DNA from: HGM12998 sp900756495
GTDB taxonomy: Bacteria; Bacillota; Clostridia; Oscillospirales; Oscillospiraceae
Reading direction: 5' to 3'
DNA: 64,000 nucleotides
Assembly (NCBI GenBank): GCA_958477305.1
Contig: CAUEFI010000003.1
Span: 124,001 to 188,000 of the forward strand
Made by a program: the position numbers and the translations under genes. Below the pieces are notes generated by a model, which worked only from the letters and a program-made list of their open reading frames with translations, searched no databases and was not told the origin of the DNA. This document shows positions 1-8,856 of this stretch, one piece after another. Numbering within the stretch: position 1 is the stretch's first letter; each line of letters begins with the position of its first letter.

Positions 1-391
1 CGGTCAGGTCGCAGATAACATCGCCTTTCACGCCGATAGTGGCAGCGGTCCAGGGGGTACCGGAGGCAAAGGTGGGATAGACCCCTGTCGTGTGGTCAAC
101 AAAGTACTGGTCAAACCCGGCCGTCCGAACCTGTTCGTCCGTCAGAGAACGAGTCAGCTGATGGACAATGCTGCCCACCATCTCTAAGTGCCCAAGCTCC
201 TCCGTACCGATATCAGTCAATAGGCCCTTGAGCTCGGGATAAGGCATGGCATAACGTTGACTCAGATAACGCAGAGATGCGGCCAGCTCGCCATCAGGCC
301 CACCGTACTGACTAATAATAAAGGCGGCCAGCTTGGGGTTACAATTTTTAATTCTTACCGGATACTGAAGTTTTTTCTCATAGACAAACAT
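1..391 (-). CDS. cotJC: Spore coat protein CotJC (manganese catalase family), 3' truncated by window edge
   Basis: Reading the minus strand from the ATG at 391 gives about 130 residues beginning MFVYEKKLQYPVRIK. The stretches ISQYGGPDGELAASLRYL and IGTEELGHLEMVG fit the ferritin-like dimanganese fold, with the Glu and EExxH ligands of the manganese catalase/CotJC family. The ribosome site GGAGGGGG lies 8 bases upstream. The start follows the stop of the upstream cotJ gene by one base, so the two are co-transcribed and probably coupled. CotJC is a coat-associated protein of the mother cell. The C-terminal part runs off the window, so completeness cannot be judged. The family call is firm; catalase activity is inferred from the family. 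Confidence 0.9.
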   Translation of the reverse strand, partial: MFVYEKKLQYPVRIKNCNPKLAAFIISQYGGPDGELAASLRYLSQRYAMPYPELKGLLTDIGTEELGHLEMVGSIVHQLTRSLTDEQVRTAGFDQYFVDHTTGVYPTFASGTPWTAATIGVKGDVICDLT

Positions 392-392
392 C

Positions 393-860
393 TTACTTTC
401 CCCCTCCTTCCGTAAAGTTCCAGGGCCAGGGATCCTTCAACCAAGTATAGGTTTTATCTCGGGCCGCAGATTTCTGGAACAGGGGGCCGGACATGGCCTC
501 ATACTTCTCGCGGGCCTCTTTCTCCATGGCGGCATATTGCCGGAAAAGCTCGAAAGCCTCGGCATCGCCCTGATGGGTGTCCAGATAGAGCCCCAATTCG
601 GTCAGCACAAACTCCAGGGCCTGGAGTTCAGCCAGAGGGCCGTTGACAACATTCCTGGCGTCTACCTTCAGATGAAAAGGAAGATTTAAACCGGGAAAAA
701 GAGTACCATTATTGAGCGCATCCTGCTGGGAATAGCGGCGAGAGCCAGTCTGCTGGAAGGGGACATATGGGACGGCCAGAGGGGCGCACTCAGGCAGAGT
801 GCCGCAGGTATCAGCACAGGCCGGCGGATTCGGCATGGGGTTTGGATTGGGCGTTTCCAA
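393..860 (-). CDS. CotJA-CotJB fusion, spore coat
   Basis: One 155-codon frame carries both cotJ partners. The N-terminal half has the CotJA signature (LAVPYVPFQ, then LFPGLNLPF). The C-terminal half is CotJB-like (LQALEFVLTELGLYLDTH, ending in KDPWPWNF). In Bacillus these are two proteins of about 82 and 87 residues, and their sum is close to the length here. I chose the TTG start at 860, because AGGAGG sits 9 bases upstream; the frame also stays open to a GTG at 896 that has no ribosome site. A CATAGAAT box at 912-919 on the minus strand resembles a sigma-E/K -10 element, but no good -35 is visible. It precedes cotJC by one base. Confidence 0.82.
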   Translation of the reverse strand: METPNPNPMPNPPACADTCGTLPECAPLAVPYVPFQQTGSRRYSQQDALNNGTLFPGLNLPFHLKVDARNVVNGPLAELQALEFVLTELGLYLDTHQGDAEAFELFRQYAAMEKEAREKYEAMSGPLFQKSAARDKTYTWLKDPWPWNFTEGGGK

Positions 861-937
861 CGCAAGATTCCTCCTCGGTGTGGAATGGAAGGGCACAGGT
901 CCCTTCGTTCCATTCTATGCGCTGCAACGCAAGGTGA

Positions 938-978
938 AACTGCCCCCCATCCCACTTGAGGTGTGGGATGGGGGGCAG
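938..978 (-). terminator. GC-rich inverted repeat, probable ligA terminator
   Basis: A perfect 17-bp stem (ACTGCCCCCCATCCCAC and its complement) with a 7-base loop lies 61 bases past the ligA stop and before the cotJ genes. The T-run after it on the minus strand is weak (GTTTCACC), so termination is likely but not certain. Confidence 0.6.
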
Positions 979-1039
979 TCTGTTGAATTACCGCTTCAAA
1001 TCCTGGTGAAAGGCAGGATATATGCTTTTCATTGGCCTG

Positions 1040-3025
1040 TCAGGAGGTTGAGAGCATTTTTAGAAATTCCGCTTCAGACAATATGGGAACGCCTAACTCA
1101 ACTGCCTTCTTTAATTTAGAGCCTGCCGCCTCTCCAGCCAGGACATAAGAGGTCTTTTTAGAGACCGAGCCAGAGACCTTCCCTCCCAGCGCCTCAATTT
1201 TTGAGGCGGCCTCTTCCCTTGTAAACCTCTCTAACGTCCCTGTAAGCACGAAGATCTTCCCAGTAAGCGTGTCCCCCGCCGGGGCCTCTCTGCTGTCCAT
1301 ATTGACGCCTGCGGCCCGCAGCGTCTCAATCAGGTGGAGGCTTTGCTCACTATGCAGCCACTCTATCAGGCTCTTTGCTGTGATCGCGCCGATATCTGGG
1401 ACAGCAGTAAGCTCCTCCTCGGTAGCGACCATCAGCCCGTCCAAGCTCCCAAAACGGGCAGCCAGGACCTTGGCCGCCTTCTGCCCTACCTGACGGATAC
1501 CAAAGGCAAAGAGAAGCCTGGATAAGTCATTTTCCTTGGAGCGCTCAATAGCTGCCACCAAATTTTCGGCCGACTTCTTTCCCATACGCTCCAACTTGGC
1601 TACAGCTTCAGGCATCAGCTGATAAAGATCGCCTGGGCCACGCACCATGCCAGCACCTACCAGAGCCTCACAAACCGCAGGTCCCAGCCCTTCAATATCC
1701 ATCGCATCCCGAGAGGCAAAGTGGACCAGATGGCGTAGCAGCTGGGCCGGACACTCTGCGCCTGTACAGCGGATATGAGCGCCGTCCTCATCCCTCTTCA
1801 CCGGAGCGCCGCAGACCGGACAATGCTCTGGCAGACGATAGGGCTTGCTCTCCGGCGGCCGTTTCTCCTTGACGACTGAGACAATTTCCGGAATGATCTC
1901 CCCCGCCTTCTGCACCAGCACGGTATCCCCAATCCGAATATCCTTCTCCGAGATAAAATCCTGATTGTGAAGCGTGGCATTGGTAACAGTCGTTCCTGCA
2001 AGGCGAACTGGCTTTACAACCGCCTTAGGCGTTAAGACGCCCGTTCTACCGACCTGAACAGTGATTTCCTCCACCACCGACTCTTTCTGCTCCGGCGGAT
2101 ATTTGTAGGCGGCTGCCCAGCGCGGAAATTTTGCTGTACTTCCCAGCTTTTCTCTATCCGACAGGTTATTTAGCTTTACAACAGCACCATCAATATCAAA
2201 GCTGAAATTTTCCCGCTCATCTCCCATCTTTTGAATGAGCCGTGCCGCCTCTTCTGCACTGCCACATGTGTAATGTGGAATCACTTTAAAGCGCTGCTGC
2301 TCCAAGTATTTCAGTGTCTCTGTGTGGGTTGAAAATTGCTTTCCTTCTGACCACTGAATATTAAAAACACAAATATCCAACTGACGTGCAGCGGCGATTT
2401 TGGGATCCAGCTGACGCATGGACCCGGCAGCAGCATTTCTTGGATTGGCAAAAAGGGATTCCCCATTGAGCTCACGCTCTTGATTCAATGCCTCAAAGAC
2501 CTGCTTGGGCATAAAAACTTCTCCCCGCACGATGAGGCTCGGCAGAGACTCGGGCAGCCGCAGAGGGATGGACTTAATGGTTTTCAGATTTTCTGTCACA
2601 TCTTCCCCGACCTGCCCGTCACCCCGAGTGGCTCCCCGGGCAAAGAGACCGTCCCGGTACTCCAATGCTACAGACAGGCCGTCCACTTTGGGCTCCACAT
2701 CGTATTCCACCGTACCGTCCTCCAGAGCGGTACGCACTCTCTGGTCAAATTCCTCCAGTTCCTCCAGACTGAAGACATCCTGAAGGCTCTCCAGCGGAAC
2801 CCGGTGGACAACCTCCTGAAACCCTTCGGCGGCCTTGCCTCCTACCCGCTGTGTGGGAGAATCGGGCGTTATCAGCTCGGGGTGTTCCGCCTCCAGCTCC
2901 TCCAAGCGCCGAAGCTTGTGATCAAAGTCGTAGTCGGACATACTGGGGTTGTCCATAACGTAGTATTCATAGTTTGCGCGCTCCAGCTCGGCGCGGAGCG
3001 CCTCAATTTCCTGTCGATCATCCAT
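1040..3025 (-). CDS. ligA: NAD-dependent DNA ligase LigA
   Basis: This 661-residue protein seals nicks in DNA during replication and repair, using NAD+ as the adenylate donor. The adenylated lysine is K113 in the KVDGLS motif. A four-Cys zinc finger (CPVCG...CTGAECPAQ) lies near residue 410. Helix-hairpin-helix repeats follow (IEGLGP, VPDIGA), and a BRCT domain ends the protein (GKIFVLTGTLERFTREEA). The length and domain order are those of typical bacterial LigA. The ATG at 3025 has AGGTGG 9 bases upstream and overlaps the end of the vanZ-like gene by 8 bases, which suggests translational coupling. It is the last gene of the murD-M42-ynbB-yunB-vanZ-ligA run before an inverted repeat. Confidence 0.98.
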   Translation of the reverse strand: MDDRQEIEALRAELERANYEYYVMDNPSMSDYDFDHKLRRLEELEAEHPELITPDSPTQRVGGKAAEGFQEVVHRVPLESLQDVFSLEELEEFDQRVRTALEDGTVEYDVEPKVDGLSVALEYRDGLFARGATRGDGQVGEDVTENLKTIKSIPLRLPESLPSLIVRGEVFMPKQVFEALNQERELNGESLFANPRNAAAGSMRQLDPKIAAARQLDICVFNIQWSEGKQFSTHTETLKYLEQQRFKVIPHYTCGSAEEAARLIQKMGDERENFSFDIDGAVVKLNNLSDREKLGSTAKFPRWAAAYKYPPEQKESVVEEITVQVGRTGVLTPKAVVKPVRLAGTTVTNATLHNQDFISEKDIRIGDTVLVQKAGEIIPEIVSVVKEKRPPESKPYRLPEHCPVCGAPVKRDEDGAHIRCTGAECPAQLLRHLVHFASRDAMDIEGLGPAVCEALVGAGMVRGPGDLYQLMPEAVAKLERMGKKSAENLVAAIERSKENDLSRLLFAFGIRQVGQKAAKVLAARFGSLDGLMVATEEELTAVPDIGAITAKSLIEWLHSEQSLHLIETLRAAGVNMDSREAPAGDTLTGKIFVLTGTLERFTREEAASKIEALGGKVSGSVSKKTSYVLAGEAAGSKLKKAVELGVPILSEAEFLKMLSTS

Positions 3026-3641
3026 GAGAGGAGTCCACCTCTGTACAATTGAATTTTTGAACCCAGTTTAGAGCAGCCCCCCGGAGCAGGCGGTAGAGGC
3101 CGTATCCGGCTAATCCGCCCAGCCCATTGAGGATAATGTCATTGACATCGCTGCTGCGCCCCACATAAAGCTGTACACACTCCACAAAACAGGAGGTACA
3201 GGCTGCAATGACTGTGGACTTCCACCAGCGCGGCCTGCGCCACAGCAGAGCTGGAAAAAAGCCTAATGGCATAAACATAATCACATTTCCCAGCAGCATG
3301 AACAGCGCCCAGCTCCCCCCAGACGCCAGCACATCCAGAAGATTGATTTTGGAATAAAAGCCATTATCAGCCGGTGTGAAGGGCGGCAGCGGCGATCCGT
3401 TCAGCAGGCTGCCCCAGAAGTTGGACGGAAATAAGGTCAGCGCTGCGAGCCCCGCACAGAATAGGACAAAAAGCAGCAGGGCTGTCTCACGGATCGGAAG
3501 GCTGCGGAGCATCTTGGCGGACAGCCTTTTTCTGCGCCAGGGCAGCAGGCAGAAAAAGACGGCCGCAGCCCCGGCAGCACAGGGCAGCATCTGTTTGATA
3601 TAGTCCCAGGTAATCTCGCCATACCACAATAATACGTCCAT
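3018..3641 (-). CDS. VanZ-like family membrane protein
   Basis: This 207-residue membrane protein has about five hydrophobic segments and the VanZ signature: NVIMFMPLGFFPALLW, then VECVQLYVGRSSDVND and NGLGGLAGYGLY. VanZ in enterococci gives low-level teicoplanin resistance by an unknown mechanism; most chromosomal homologues are uncharacterised. I chose the ATG at 3641, because AGAGGA lies 10 bases upstream; the frame remains open for 16 more codons without a ribosome site. Its stop lies inside the first codons of ligA. Resistance should not be inferred from this gene alone. Confidence 0.85.
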   Translation of the reverse strand: MDVLLWYGEITWDYIKQMLPCAAGAAAVFFCLLPWRRKRLSAKMLRSLPIRETALLLFVLFCAGLAALTLFPSNFWGSLLNGSPLPPFTPADNGFYSKINLLDVLASGGSWALFMLLGNVIMFMPLGFFPALLWRRPRWWKSTVIAACTSCFVECVQLYVGRSSDVNDIILNGLGGLAGYGLYRLLRGAALNWVQKFNCTEVDSSHG

Positions 3642-3707
3642 AGATACAGGGTCCTCTTTCTCTCTGTCCCAATCTACCATGTGATACAAGAAAAAGACTT
3701 TACAGTT

Positions 3708-4397
3708 TCATTGCGATGAGCCCGGAAGCTCCAAATAAGTTCCCGGTACCTCCCCTACTACAACCGTCTCGGCGACACAGACGCGAGTATCGATGACAGT
3801 TTCTACTGTTTCACCGGGGATGAGGATACGAACAGTAACTGTGATATCCAGCATCACCTGGTGAAGCGTTTGATTAATGCCAGCGGCGGAAAAGGTATTT
3901 TCAAACGCTGCGTCGGAGTGCGCCACCGCTACCACACGCACTGGGACCGTAGGGCCCCAGCCCGATACTGAAGATAGCCCGGTCAAATTTCCCAGGGGAA
4001 TTCCAAGCTGTTCAGCATCCAGGTCATCTACCTGTTCCACCACCTGACCCAAAATCTCGGTCCGCAGAGCATTGAGCTGAACGGTATTTGTCGTCATAGC
4101 GGTAATACGTCCGCTGCTGTCGGTCTGGAGTGTTACCATATCATCATAGCCCAAGGTCTGTTCCGCCAAAGAGTCTTCAACTGAGCGGTTTACAATTTCA
4201 GTCACAACATTCCTGGTTTTGGCAGTAGCCATATCCACCAGCACCGGCCGGATGGATGCGTCAAAAGCCCAGATACAAACCAGAGCCAATCCAATCCCAA
4301 GGGCTGCGGAGAGCAGAAAGGGTGCGCGGCAGCCACTCCTTGGGGCGGCCCGGCCCCGAAAACGGAGCCGGCTGGATCCAAACCGCCTGCGCAACAT
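3708..4397 (-). CDS. yunB: Sporulation protein YunB
   Basis: A 229-residue protein with a basic N-terminus, one transmembrane segment at about residues 24-46, and a large extracytoplasmic region. The pattern RPVLVDMATAKTRNVVTEIVN followed by a long beta-rich domain (PLGNLTGL, VRVVAVAHSDAAFENT) matches the YunB family, which belongs to the mother-cell sporulation programme in Bacillus. The start at 4397 is supported by GGGGAGGTGG 4 bases upstream; the open frame extends 24 codons further without support. It lies between ynbB and vanZ in the same direction. The biochemical role is unknown in the family. Confidence 0.85.
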   Translation of the reverse strand: MLRRRFGSSRLRFRGRAAPRSGCRAPFLLSAALGIGLALVCIWAFDASIRPVLVDMATAKTRNVVTEIVNRSVEDSLAEQTLGYDDMVTLQTDSSGRITAMTTNTVQLNALRTEILGQVVEQVDDLDAEQLGIPLGNLTGLSSVSGWGPTVPVRVVAVAHSDAAFENTFSAAGINQTLHQVMLDITVTVRILIPGETVETVIDTRVCVAETVVVGEVPGTYLELPGSSQ

Positions 4398-4473
4398 AGC
4401 TCCACCTCCCCGGGAGAAGTCTATGCGTTTTTCAGCTTGACCTATGACGTGGGAGATGGTACGGCGCAAGTCC

Positions 4474-5727
4474 CTACCCCTGCCCTTTCAGCAGCTCCTC
4501 CACTGCCAGCATAATCCCCAGCTTCCCCGACTCATAGGTCAGTCCGCCCTGAAGATACGCGGTGTACGGCTCACGCATGGGAGCATCGCAGGACAACTCA
4601 ATAGAGGCCCCCTGAATAAAAGCTCCGGCGGCCATAATGACCTGGCAGTCATACCCGGGCATATCCCAGGGTTCCGGTGTGACATAGGAATCCACCGGTG
4701 CGCCGAATTGAATGCCGCGGCAAAATTGTTTGAGCGGTTCTGGGGTACCGAAGTGGATCATCTGAATAATATCGTGCCGGATTTGGTCGGAGCGGGGCTC
4801 GGTGCGATAGCCCAGCAGTTCCATCATCTTTGCCGCAAAGACAGCCGTTTTGACCGCCTGAGCCACCGTGTGGGGGGCCAGGAACAGCCCTTGGTAGAGA
4901 GCCCGGTTGTTTCCCAGTGTGGAGCCGCACTCTTTTCCGATGCCAGGGCAGGTCAGGCGCATGGCCGCCCCCTCCACCAAATCCCGCCGCCCTGCGAGAT
5001 AGCCCCCTGTGGGGGCCAGACCGCCGCCGGGATTTTTAATCAGAGAGCCCACCACCAGATCGGCTCCGACCTGGGTGGGTTCTCTGGTCTCCACGAACTC
5101 CCCGTAGCAGTTGTCCACCAGCACCGCCGCGCCTGGGTTGACCCCCTTGACGATCCGGCACATCTCCCCAATCTCGTCCACGGAGAGAGAGGCTCTGGTG
5201 GAGTAACCCTTGGAGCGCTGGATGAGGACGGCCTTTACCCTTGGATCCTTTGCGGCCTCGGCCAGTCCCTCCAGGTCAGGCCGATCCTCCTTCAGATCCA
5301 CCTGCCGGTAGGTCACGCCGTAATCCTTCAGGGAACCTGGTCCCTTGTCGGCCACGCCTATCGCACCCAGGAGGGTATCATAGGGCGCGCCCACGGCGGA
5401 GAGAAGCACGTCCCCGGGCTTCAACGCTCCGAAGAGGGCGCAGGTGATGGCATGGGTGCCATTGACAAAGCCGATGCGAACCAGGGCGTCCTCCGTGCCA
5501 AAGATATCGGCATAGATCTCATCCAGCTTGTCCCGGCCGATGTCATCGTATCCGTAACCGGTGGTACCGGCAAAATAGGCGTCGGCCACCCGGTGTTTTT
5601 GAAATGCGGAGAGTACCTTTTGGACGTTTTCCTCCGCAACTGCGTCAATTTGTCCGAATTGTCCGGTCAGCTCTGCCTGGGCCTGGTGCGCAAGCGTGCG
5701 CACGCGCTCACTTATCTCTATCGCCAT
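4474..5727 (-). CDS. YnbB-like PLP-dependent enzyme (methionine gamma-lyase/aluminium resistance family)
   Basis: A 417-residue fold-type I pyridoxal-phosphate enzyme of the Cys/Met metabolism type. GTHAITCALFGALKPGD marks the cofactor phosphate region, VLVDNCYGEFVE carries the pyridine-contacting Asp, and SLIKNPGGGLAPTGGYLAG carries the probable Schiff-base lysine. The family is often labelled aluminium resistance protein, but its substrate is not established; a C-S lyase role is an inference from fold. Only a weak ribosome site precedes the ATG (CAGGAT, directly adjacent). In Bacillus ynbB neighbours glnR; here it follows three M42 peptidases, so the context gives no clear hint. Confidence 0.88.
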   Translation of the reverse strand: MAIEISERVRTLAHQAQAELTGQFGQIDAVAEENVQKVLSAFQKHRVADAYFAGTTGYGYDDIGRDKLDEIYADIFGTEDALVRIGFVNGTHAITCALFGALKPGDVLLSAVGAPYDTLLGAIGVADKGPGSLKDYGVTYRQVDLKEDRPDLEGLAEAAKDPRVKAVLIQRSKGYSTRASLSVDEIGEMCRIVKGVNPGAAVLVDNCYGEFVETREPTQVGADLVVGSLIKNPGGGLAPTGGYLAGRRDLVEGAAMRLTCPGIGKECGSTLGNNRALYQGLFLAPHTVAQAVKTAVFAAKMMELLGYRTEPRSDQIRHDIIQMIHFGTPEPLKQFCRGIQFGAPVDSYVTPEPWDMPGYDCQVIMAAGAFIQGASIELSCDAPMREPYTAYLQGGLTYESGKLGIMLAVEELLKGQG

Positions 5728-5774
5728 ATCCTGAAATCCTTTATCTGTTTTCTATCTGATATCCAGCTTCCTGC

Positions 5775-6773
5775 TCATACGTCCAGCTTCGCCTCGGCAA
5801 AGGCTGTAATCAGAGCTGCGCAGGACTCTACGTCGCCCCTGTCGGCCATTTCCACCGGTGAGTGCGTATAGCGGCAGGGCACGGAGATCCCGCCGGTGTA
5901 CACACCGGAGCGGGTCTGGTGGATCGCTCCTGCGTCGGTACCCCCGCCGCGGATGACGTCCCGCTGGGCCTTGATGCCCCGTTCCACAGCCAGTGCAGAG
6001 AGCTTCTCCACCACAACGGGGTGGGAGATCACCGAGCTGTCCATCACCTTGATGGCCGCCCCGCCGCCCAGAATACTGCTGGCGCTGTGCTTTGCGCCCA
6101 GCTCGTCGTCGGTAAGCGTCACATCCACAGCGATACCGTAATCGGGGTCAATGCCATAGGCCGCCGTCCTGGCCCCGCGAAGTCCCAATTCCTCCTGGAC
6201 GGTAAAGACAAAATAGAGATCGTTGCTGCTCCTCTCCAGCCGTTCCATAGCCATCAGAAGCGCCACACAGGAGATCCGGTTGTCCAGATATGGGGAGACC
6301 ACACGGTTCCCCGCCGCAAAGGCGGGCAGATCGTATATGGCAGTATCTCCCACCTGTATCATCGCTTTCGCCTGGGTCTCACTTTCAGCGCCGATGTCGA
6401 TATAGAGATCGTCCAGCTTGGCGTTTTTGGGCTCGACGCCCTCATCCAGAGAGACCAGGCCGCGTATGCCGTTGCGGAAGCGGACCGGGATGTGGAGAAC
6501 GCTGTGCGTGTACAGCCCCCCCACTTTGCCAAAATGCACAAAGCCCTTTTCATCAATATGGGTGGCAATCAGACCGATGGTGTCCATATGAGCGGCAAAC
6601 ATCACCTTGGGGCCGTTTCCTTTTTTGTGGCAGATCAGATTACCGAGTGTGTCGGAGAAACACTCATCTACATAGGGAGACGCCAGCTTTTCAATGGCGG
6701 CAGCAACGCCGCGTTCATCTCCCGATGGGCCGTGACAGGCGTTGAGGGCCTGAAGGGTTTTCAAAATTTCCAT
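5775..6773 (-). CDS. M42 family metallo-aminopeptidase (third of three tandem copies)
   Basis: A 332-residue cytosolic dinuclear-metal aminopeptidase of the FrvX/PepA-glutamyl type. Metal and catalytic motifs are all present: AAHMDTIGL, LDNRISC (bridging Asp), VQEELGLRGA (catalytic Glu and ligand Glu), AVDVTLTDD, and the C-terminal RYTHSPVE His. The family forms tetrahedral dodecamers that trim peptides after proteasome-like or oligopeptide cleavage. The gene begins one base after the stop of the next upstream paralogue. It is one of three divergent copies, which suggests different N-terminal residue preferences. The substrate cannot be read from the sequence. Confidence 0.93.
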   Translation of the reverse strand: MEILKTLQALNACHGPSGDERGVAAAIEKLASPYVDECFSDTLGNLICHKKGNGPKVMFAAHMDTIGLIATHIDEKGFVHFGKVGGLYTHSVLHIPVRFRNGIRGLVSLDEGVEPKNAKLDDLYIDIGAESETQAKAMIQVGDTAIYDLPAFAAGNRVVSPYLDNRISCVALLMAMERLERSSNDLYFVFTVQEELGLRGARTAAYGIDPDYGIAVDVTLTDDELGAKHSASSILGGGAAIKVMDSSVISHPVVVEKLSALAVERGIKAQRDVIRGGGTDAGAIHQTRSGVYTGGISVPCRYTHSPVEMADRGDVESCAALITAFAEAKLDV

Positions 6774-6774
6774 C

Positions 6775-7806
6775 TCAAATGTCCTCCCGTTCGGCCACGG
6801 CTTTCAGGAAGAGCCGCGCCAGCTTTAACATATCGTCTAAATCCTGGATACAGGCCACACTGGCCGGAGCGTGGAGATACCGCACGGCTGCGCTCATCAC
6901 CACAGTTCTCACTCCAGCCTTGGTGCGCTGGATGGCGGCGGCGTCGTTTCCACCGGCCAGGTAATGCTTGGTCTGCCAAGGAATCCCGTCCTGCTCAGCC
7001 AGCTCCCGCATCAGCTCATAGAGCCTCCGGTCAGCTACGGATCCCCCATCCATAAAGGGGACTACCGGTCCTCTCCCCAGCGCGCAGACCTGCTTATGCC
7101 CGGGGGCGCCGGCCAGGTCTGCAGCGGTGGTGGTCTCCAGCACCAGGGCGATTTCGGGCTCCACGGAGAAGGCCGCACCAAACGCTCCCCGGGTACCCAC
7201 CTCCTCCTGCACCGTGAAGGCGAAAGTACAGTCCAAAGGCAGATCTTCCTCGATCAGCTTCATCATAACGGCGCAGCCCACCCGGTCGTCCAACGCCTTT
7301 GCCTTGAGCATCCCTGCGCCAAACTCCACGGCGTCGCTGTCAAAGACGGCACAGTCGCCCAGCGCGACCTGGGATGCGGCGGCCTCCCTGTTCTTTGCTC
7401 CGATATCCAGATAAAAATCCTCCAGCTTAGGGACCGTCTTCTCCTCTTCTGCGGATACCAGGTGATAGGCCTTGAGGCCTACTACACCGGGAACGCCCTT
7501 CTCTCCAACCAGGACTCGCTTTCCCAGCAGTACCCGGCGGTCAATTCCGCCTACAGCGTCGAATTTTAGATACCCCTCGTCGGTAATCTGCTTGATCATC
7601 AGCCCGACTTCGTCCATATGAGCCGCCAACAGCAGCTTGTTCCCAGTGGACTTCTTCCCTTTTTTAAAAACGATAAGGTTCCCCAGGGTGTCCACCCGAA
7701 GCTGGTCGGCGTGGGGCGCCACCCGCTCCTGAATAAACGCGCGGACCGGCTCCTCCCAGCTGGAGACACCGGGCAGCCTGCACAGCTCCTTCACCAGATT
7801 CAGCAC
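6775..7806 (-). CDS. M42 family metallo-aminopeptidase (second tandem copy)
   Basis: A 343-residue paralogue of its two neighbours. Motifs visible are LAAHMDEVGLM, LDDRVGC, VQEEVGTRGA, and AAVRYLHAPASV with the last His ligand. Where the flanking copies have a DVT metal-binding triad this one has ETT (LVLETTTAAD), a known variation in the family that may change metal choice. Its start overlaps the end of the upstream paralogue by 7 bases, and its stop is one base from the next start, so the three copies are translationally linked. Function as a peptide-trimming enzyme is inferred from family. Confidence 0.93.
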   Translation of the reverse strand: MLNLVKELCRLPGVSSWEEPVRAFIQERVAPHADQLRVDTLGNLIVFKKGKKSTGNKLLLAAHMDEVGLMIKQITDEGYLKFDAVGGIDRRVLLGKRVLVGEKGVPGVVGLKAYHLVSAEEEKTVPKLEDFYLDIGAKNREAAASQVALGDCAVFDSDAVEFGAGMLKAKALDDRVGCAVMMKLIEEDLPLDCTFAFTVQEEVGTRGAFGAAFSVEPEIALVLETTTAADLAGAPGHKQVCALGRGPVVPFMDGGSVADRRLYELMRELAEQDGIPWQTKHYLAGGNDAAAIQRTKAGVRTVVMSAAVRYLHAPASVACIQDLDDMLKLARLFLKAVAEREDI

Positions 7807-8837
7807 AGCGATTCAGCCTCCTCCCCCAGTCCCTCCGCAAATGCGGCCAGCAATGCTGCGGTGTGCTCCATATCTTCCACTTCCAGCACTTCGATGGGAC
7901 TGTGCATATAGCGCAGAGGCAGAGAGACCACCGAGGTAGCCACCCCTTCCCGGCTGATCTGCATCCCCCAGCCGTTGGTTCCGGTGTGCCCTGTCATGAC
8001 CTCCAGCTGATAGGGGATTTTCTTCCCTTCAGCCTTTTCAATCATACGCCGGGTCATCCAGCGGGTCATGTTGGGCCCCACGCCAATGGCCGGACCGCCG
8101 CCAAGCTCCAGCGTATAATCCTTAGATGACACGTCCGGGGTCTTGCCGTGGGTTACGTCTACAGCCACGCACCAGTCGGGATCAATGGAGAAGATTCCGG
8201 TCTTTGCCCCCGCCCCCGAGACCTCCTCACGGGTGCTGCCCATGACATAGAGATCCACGTCCAGCCGCTTGTCCTTTAAGAGTTCCAGTGTCCTGAGCAG
8301 GGTTACAAAACAGGATCGGTCGTCCATGGCCTTTCCGCAGAGCTTGTCCGCCCCCAGCGGAGCGCAGCCTCCCCGGAAAACAATTGGCGTTCCGATGGGC
8401 ACGGTCTCTGCGGCCGCTTCCTGCCCCATGCCTATATCGATACGCAGATCGCTGATGGGAATGGCCGTTTTACTGTCGCCCGCCTTCTGCACGTGTGGAG
8501 GAAGGCAGGCCACAACCCCCAGAATAGGGGGATTGGTCAGAATCGTAAGCTCCCGGTCGGGCAGCATCCTGGGATCCACCCCCCCGATGGATCGAAAGGC
8601 CAGAAAGCCGTCCTCCACACCGGTGACAATGAGTCCAATCTCATCCAAATGTGCGTCCAGCAGCAGGCGCTTCGCCCCCGGCTTTCCGCAGCGGCGTATT
8701 CCTACCACATTGCCCATACGGTCGACAGACACCTCGTCCACCAGAGGGCGCATCAGTTCGACAGCCAACTGTGCCACAGGCGCCTCAAAGCCGGAAGGGC
8801 CGGCCTGAGCTGAGAGCCGCCCCAGCACTTCACGCAT
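7800..8837 (-). CDS. M42 family metallo-aminopeptidase (first tandem copy)
   Basis: A 345-residue M42 peptidase with LDAHLDEIGLI, MDDRSCF, TREEVSGAGA, AVDVTHGKTPD and LRYMHSPIEV covering the five ligands and the catalytic Glu. GAGGAG lies 14 bases before the ATG at 8837 but 8 bases before an in-frame TTG at 8843, so translation may start two codons earlier. The open frame continues upstream into murD without a ribosome site and is rejected there. It directly follows murD by about 20 bases. Turnover of peptides released during wall recycling would fit the neighbour but is speculation. Confidence 0.92.
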   Translation of the reverse strand: MREVLGRLSAQAGPSGFEAPVAQLAVELMRPLVDEVSVDRMGNVVGIRRCGKPGAKRLLLDAHLDEIGLIVTGVEDGFLAFRSIGGVDPRMLPDRELTILTNPPILGVVACLPPHVQKAGDSKTAIPISDLRIDIGMGQEAAAETVPIGTPIVFRGGCAPLGADKLCGKAMDDRSCFVTLLRTLELLKDKRLDVDLYVMGSTREEVSGAGAKTGIFSIDPDWCVAVDVTHGKTPDVSSKDYTLELGGGPAIGVGPNMTRWMTRRMIEKAEGKKIPYQLEVMTGHTGTNGWGMQISREGVATSVVSLPLRYMHSPIEVLEVEDMEHTAALLAAFAEGLGEEAESLC

Positions 8838-8856
8838 ATTCAAGTGCTTCACTCCT

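Noticed and set aside
3018..3641. Glycopeptide resistance determinant
   Set aside because: A lone VanZ-like protein without vanHAX-type genes is no evidence of resistance.
4444..5871. Long plus-strand open frame opposite ynbB
   Set aside because: It is the antisense shadow of the PLP enzyme gene; no ribosome site, and its sequence has no protein-like motifs.
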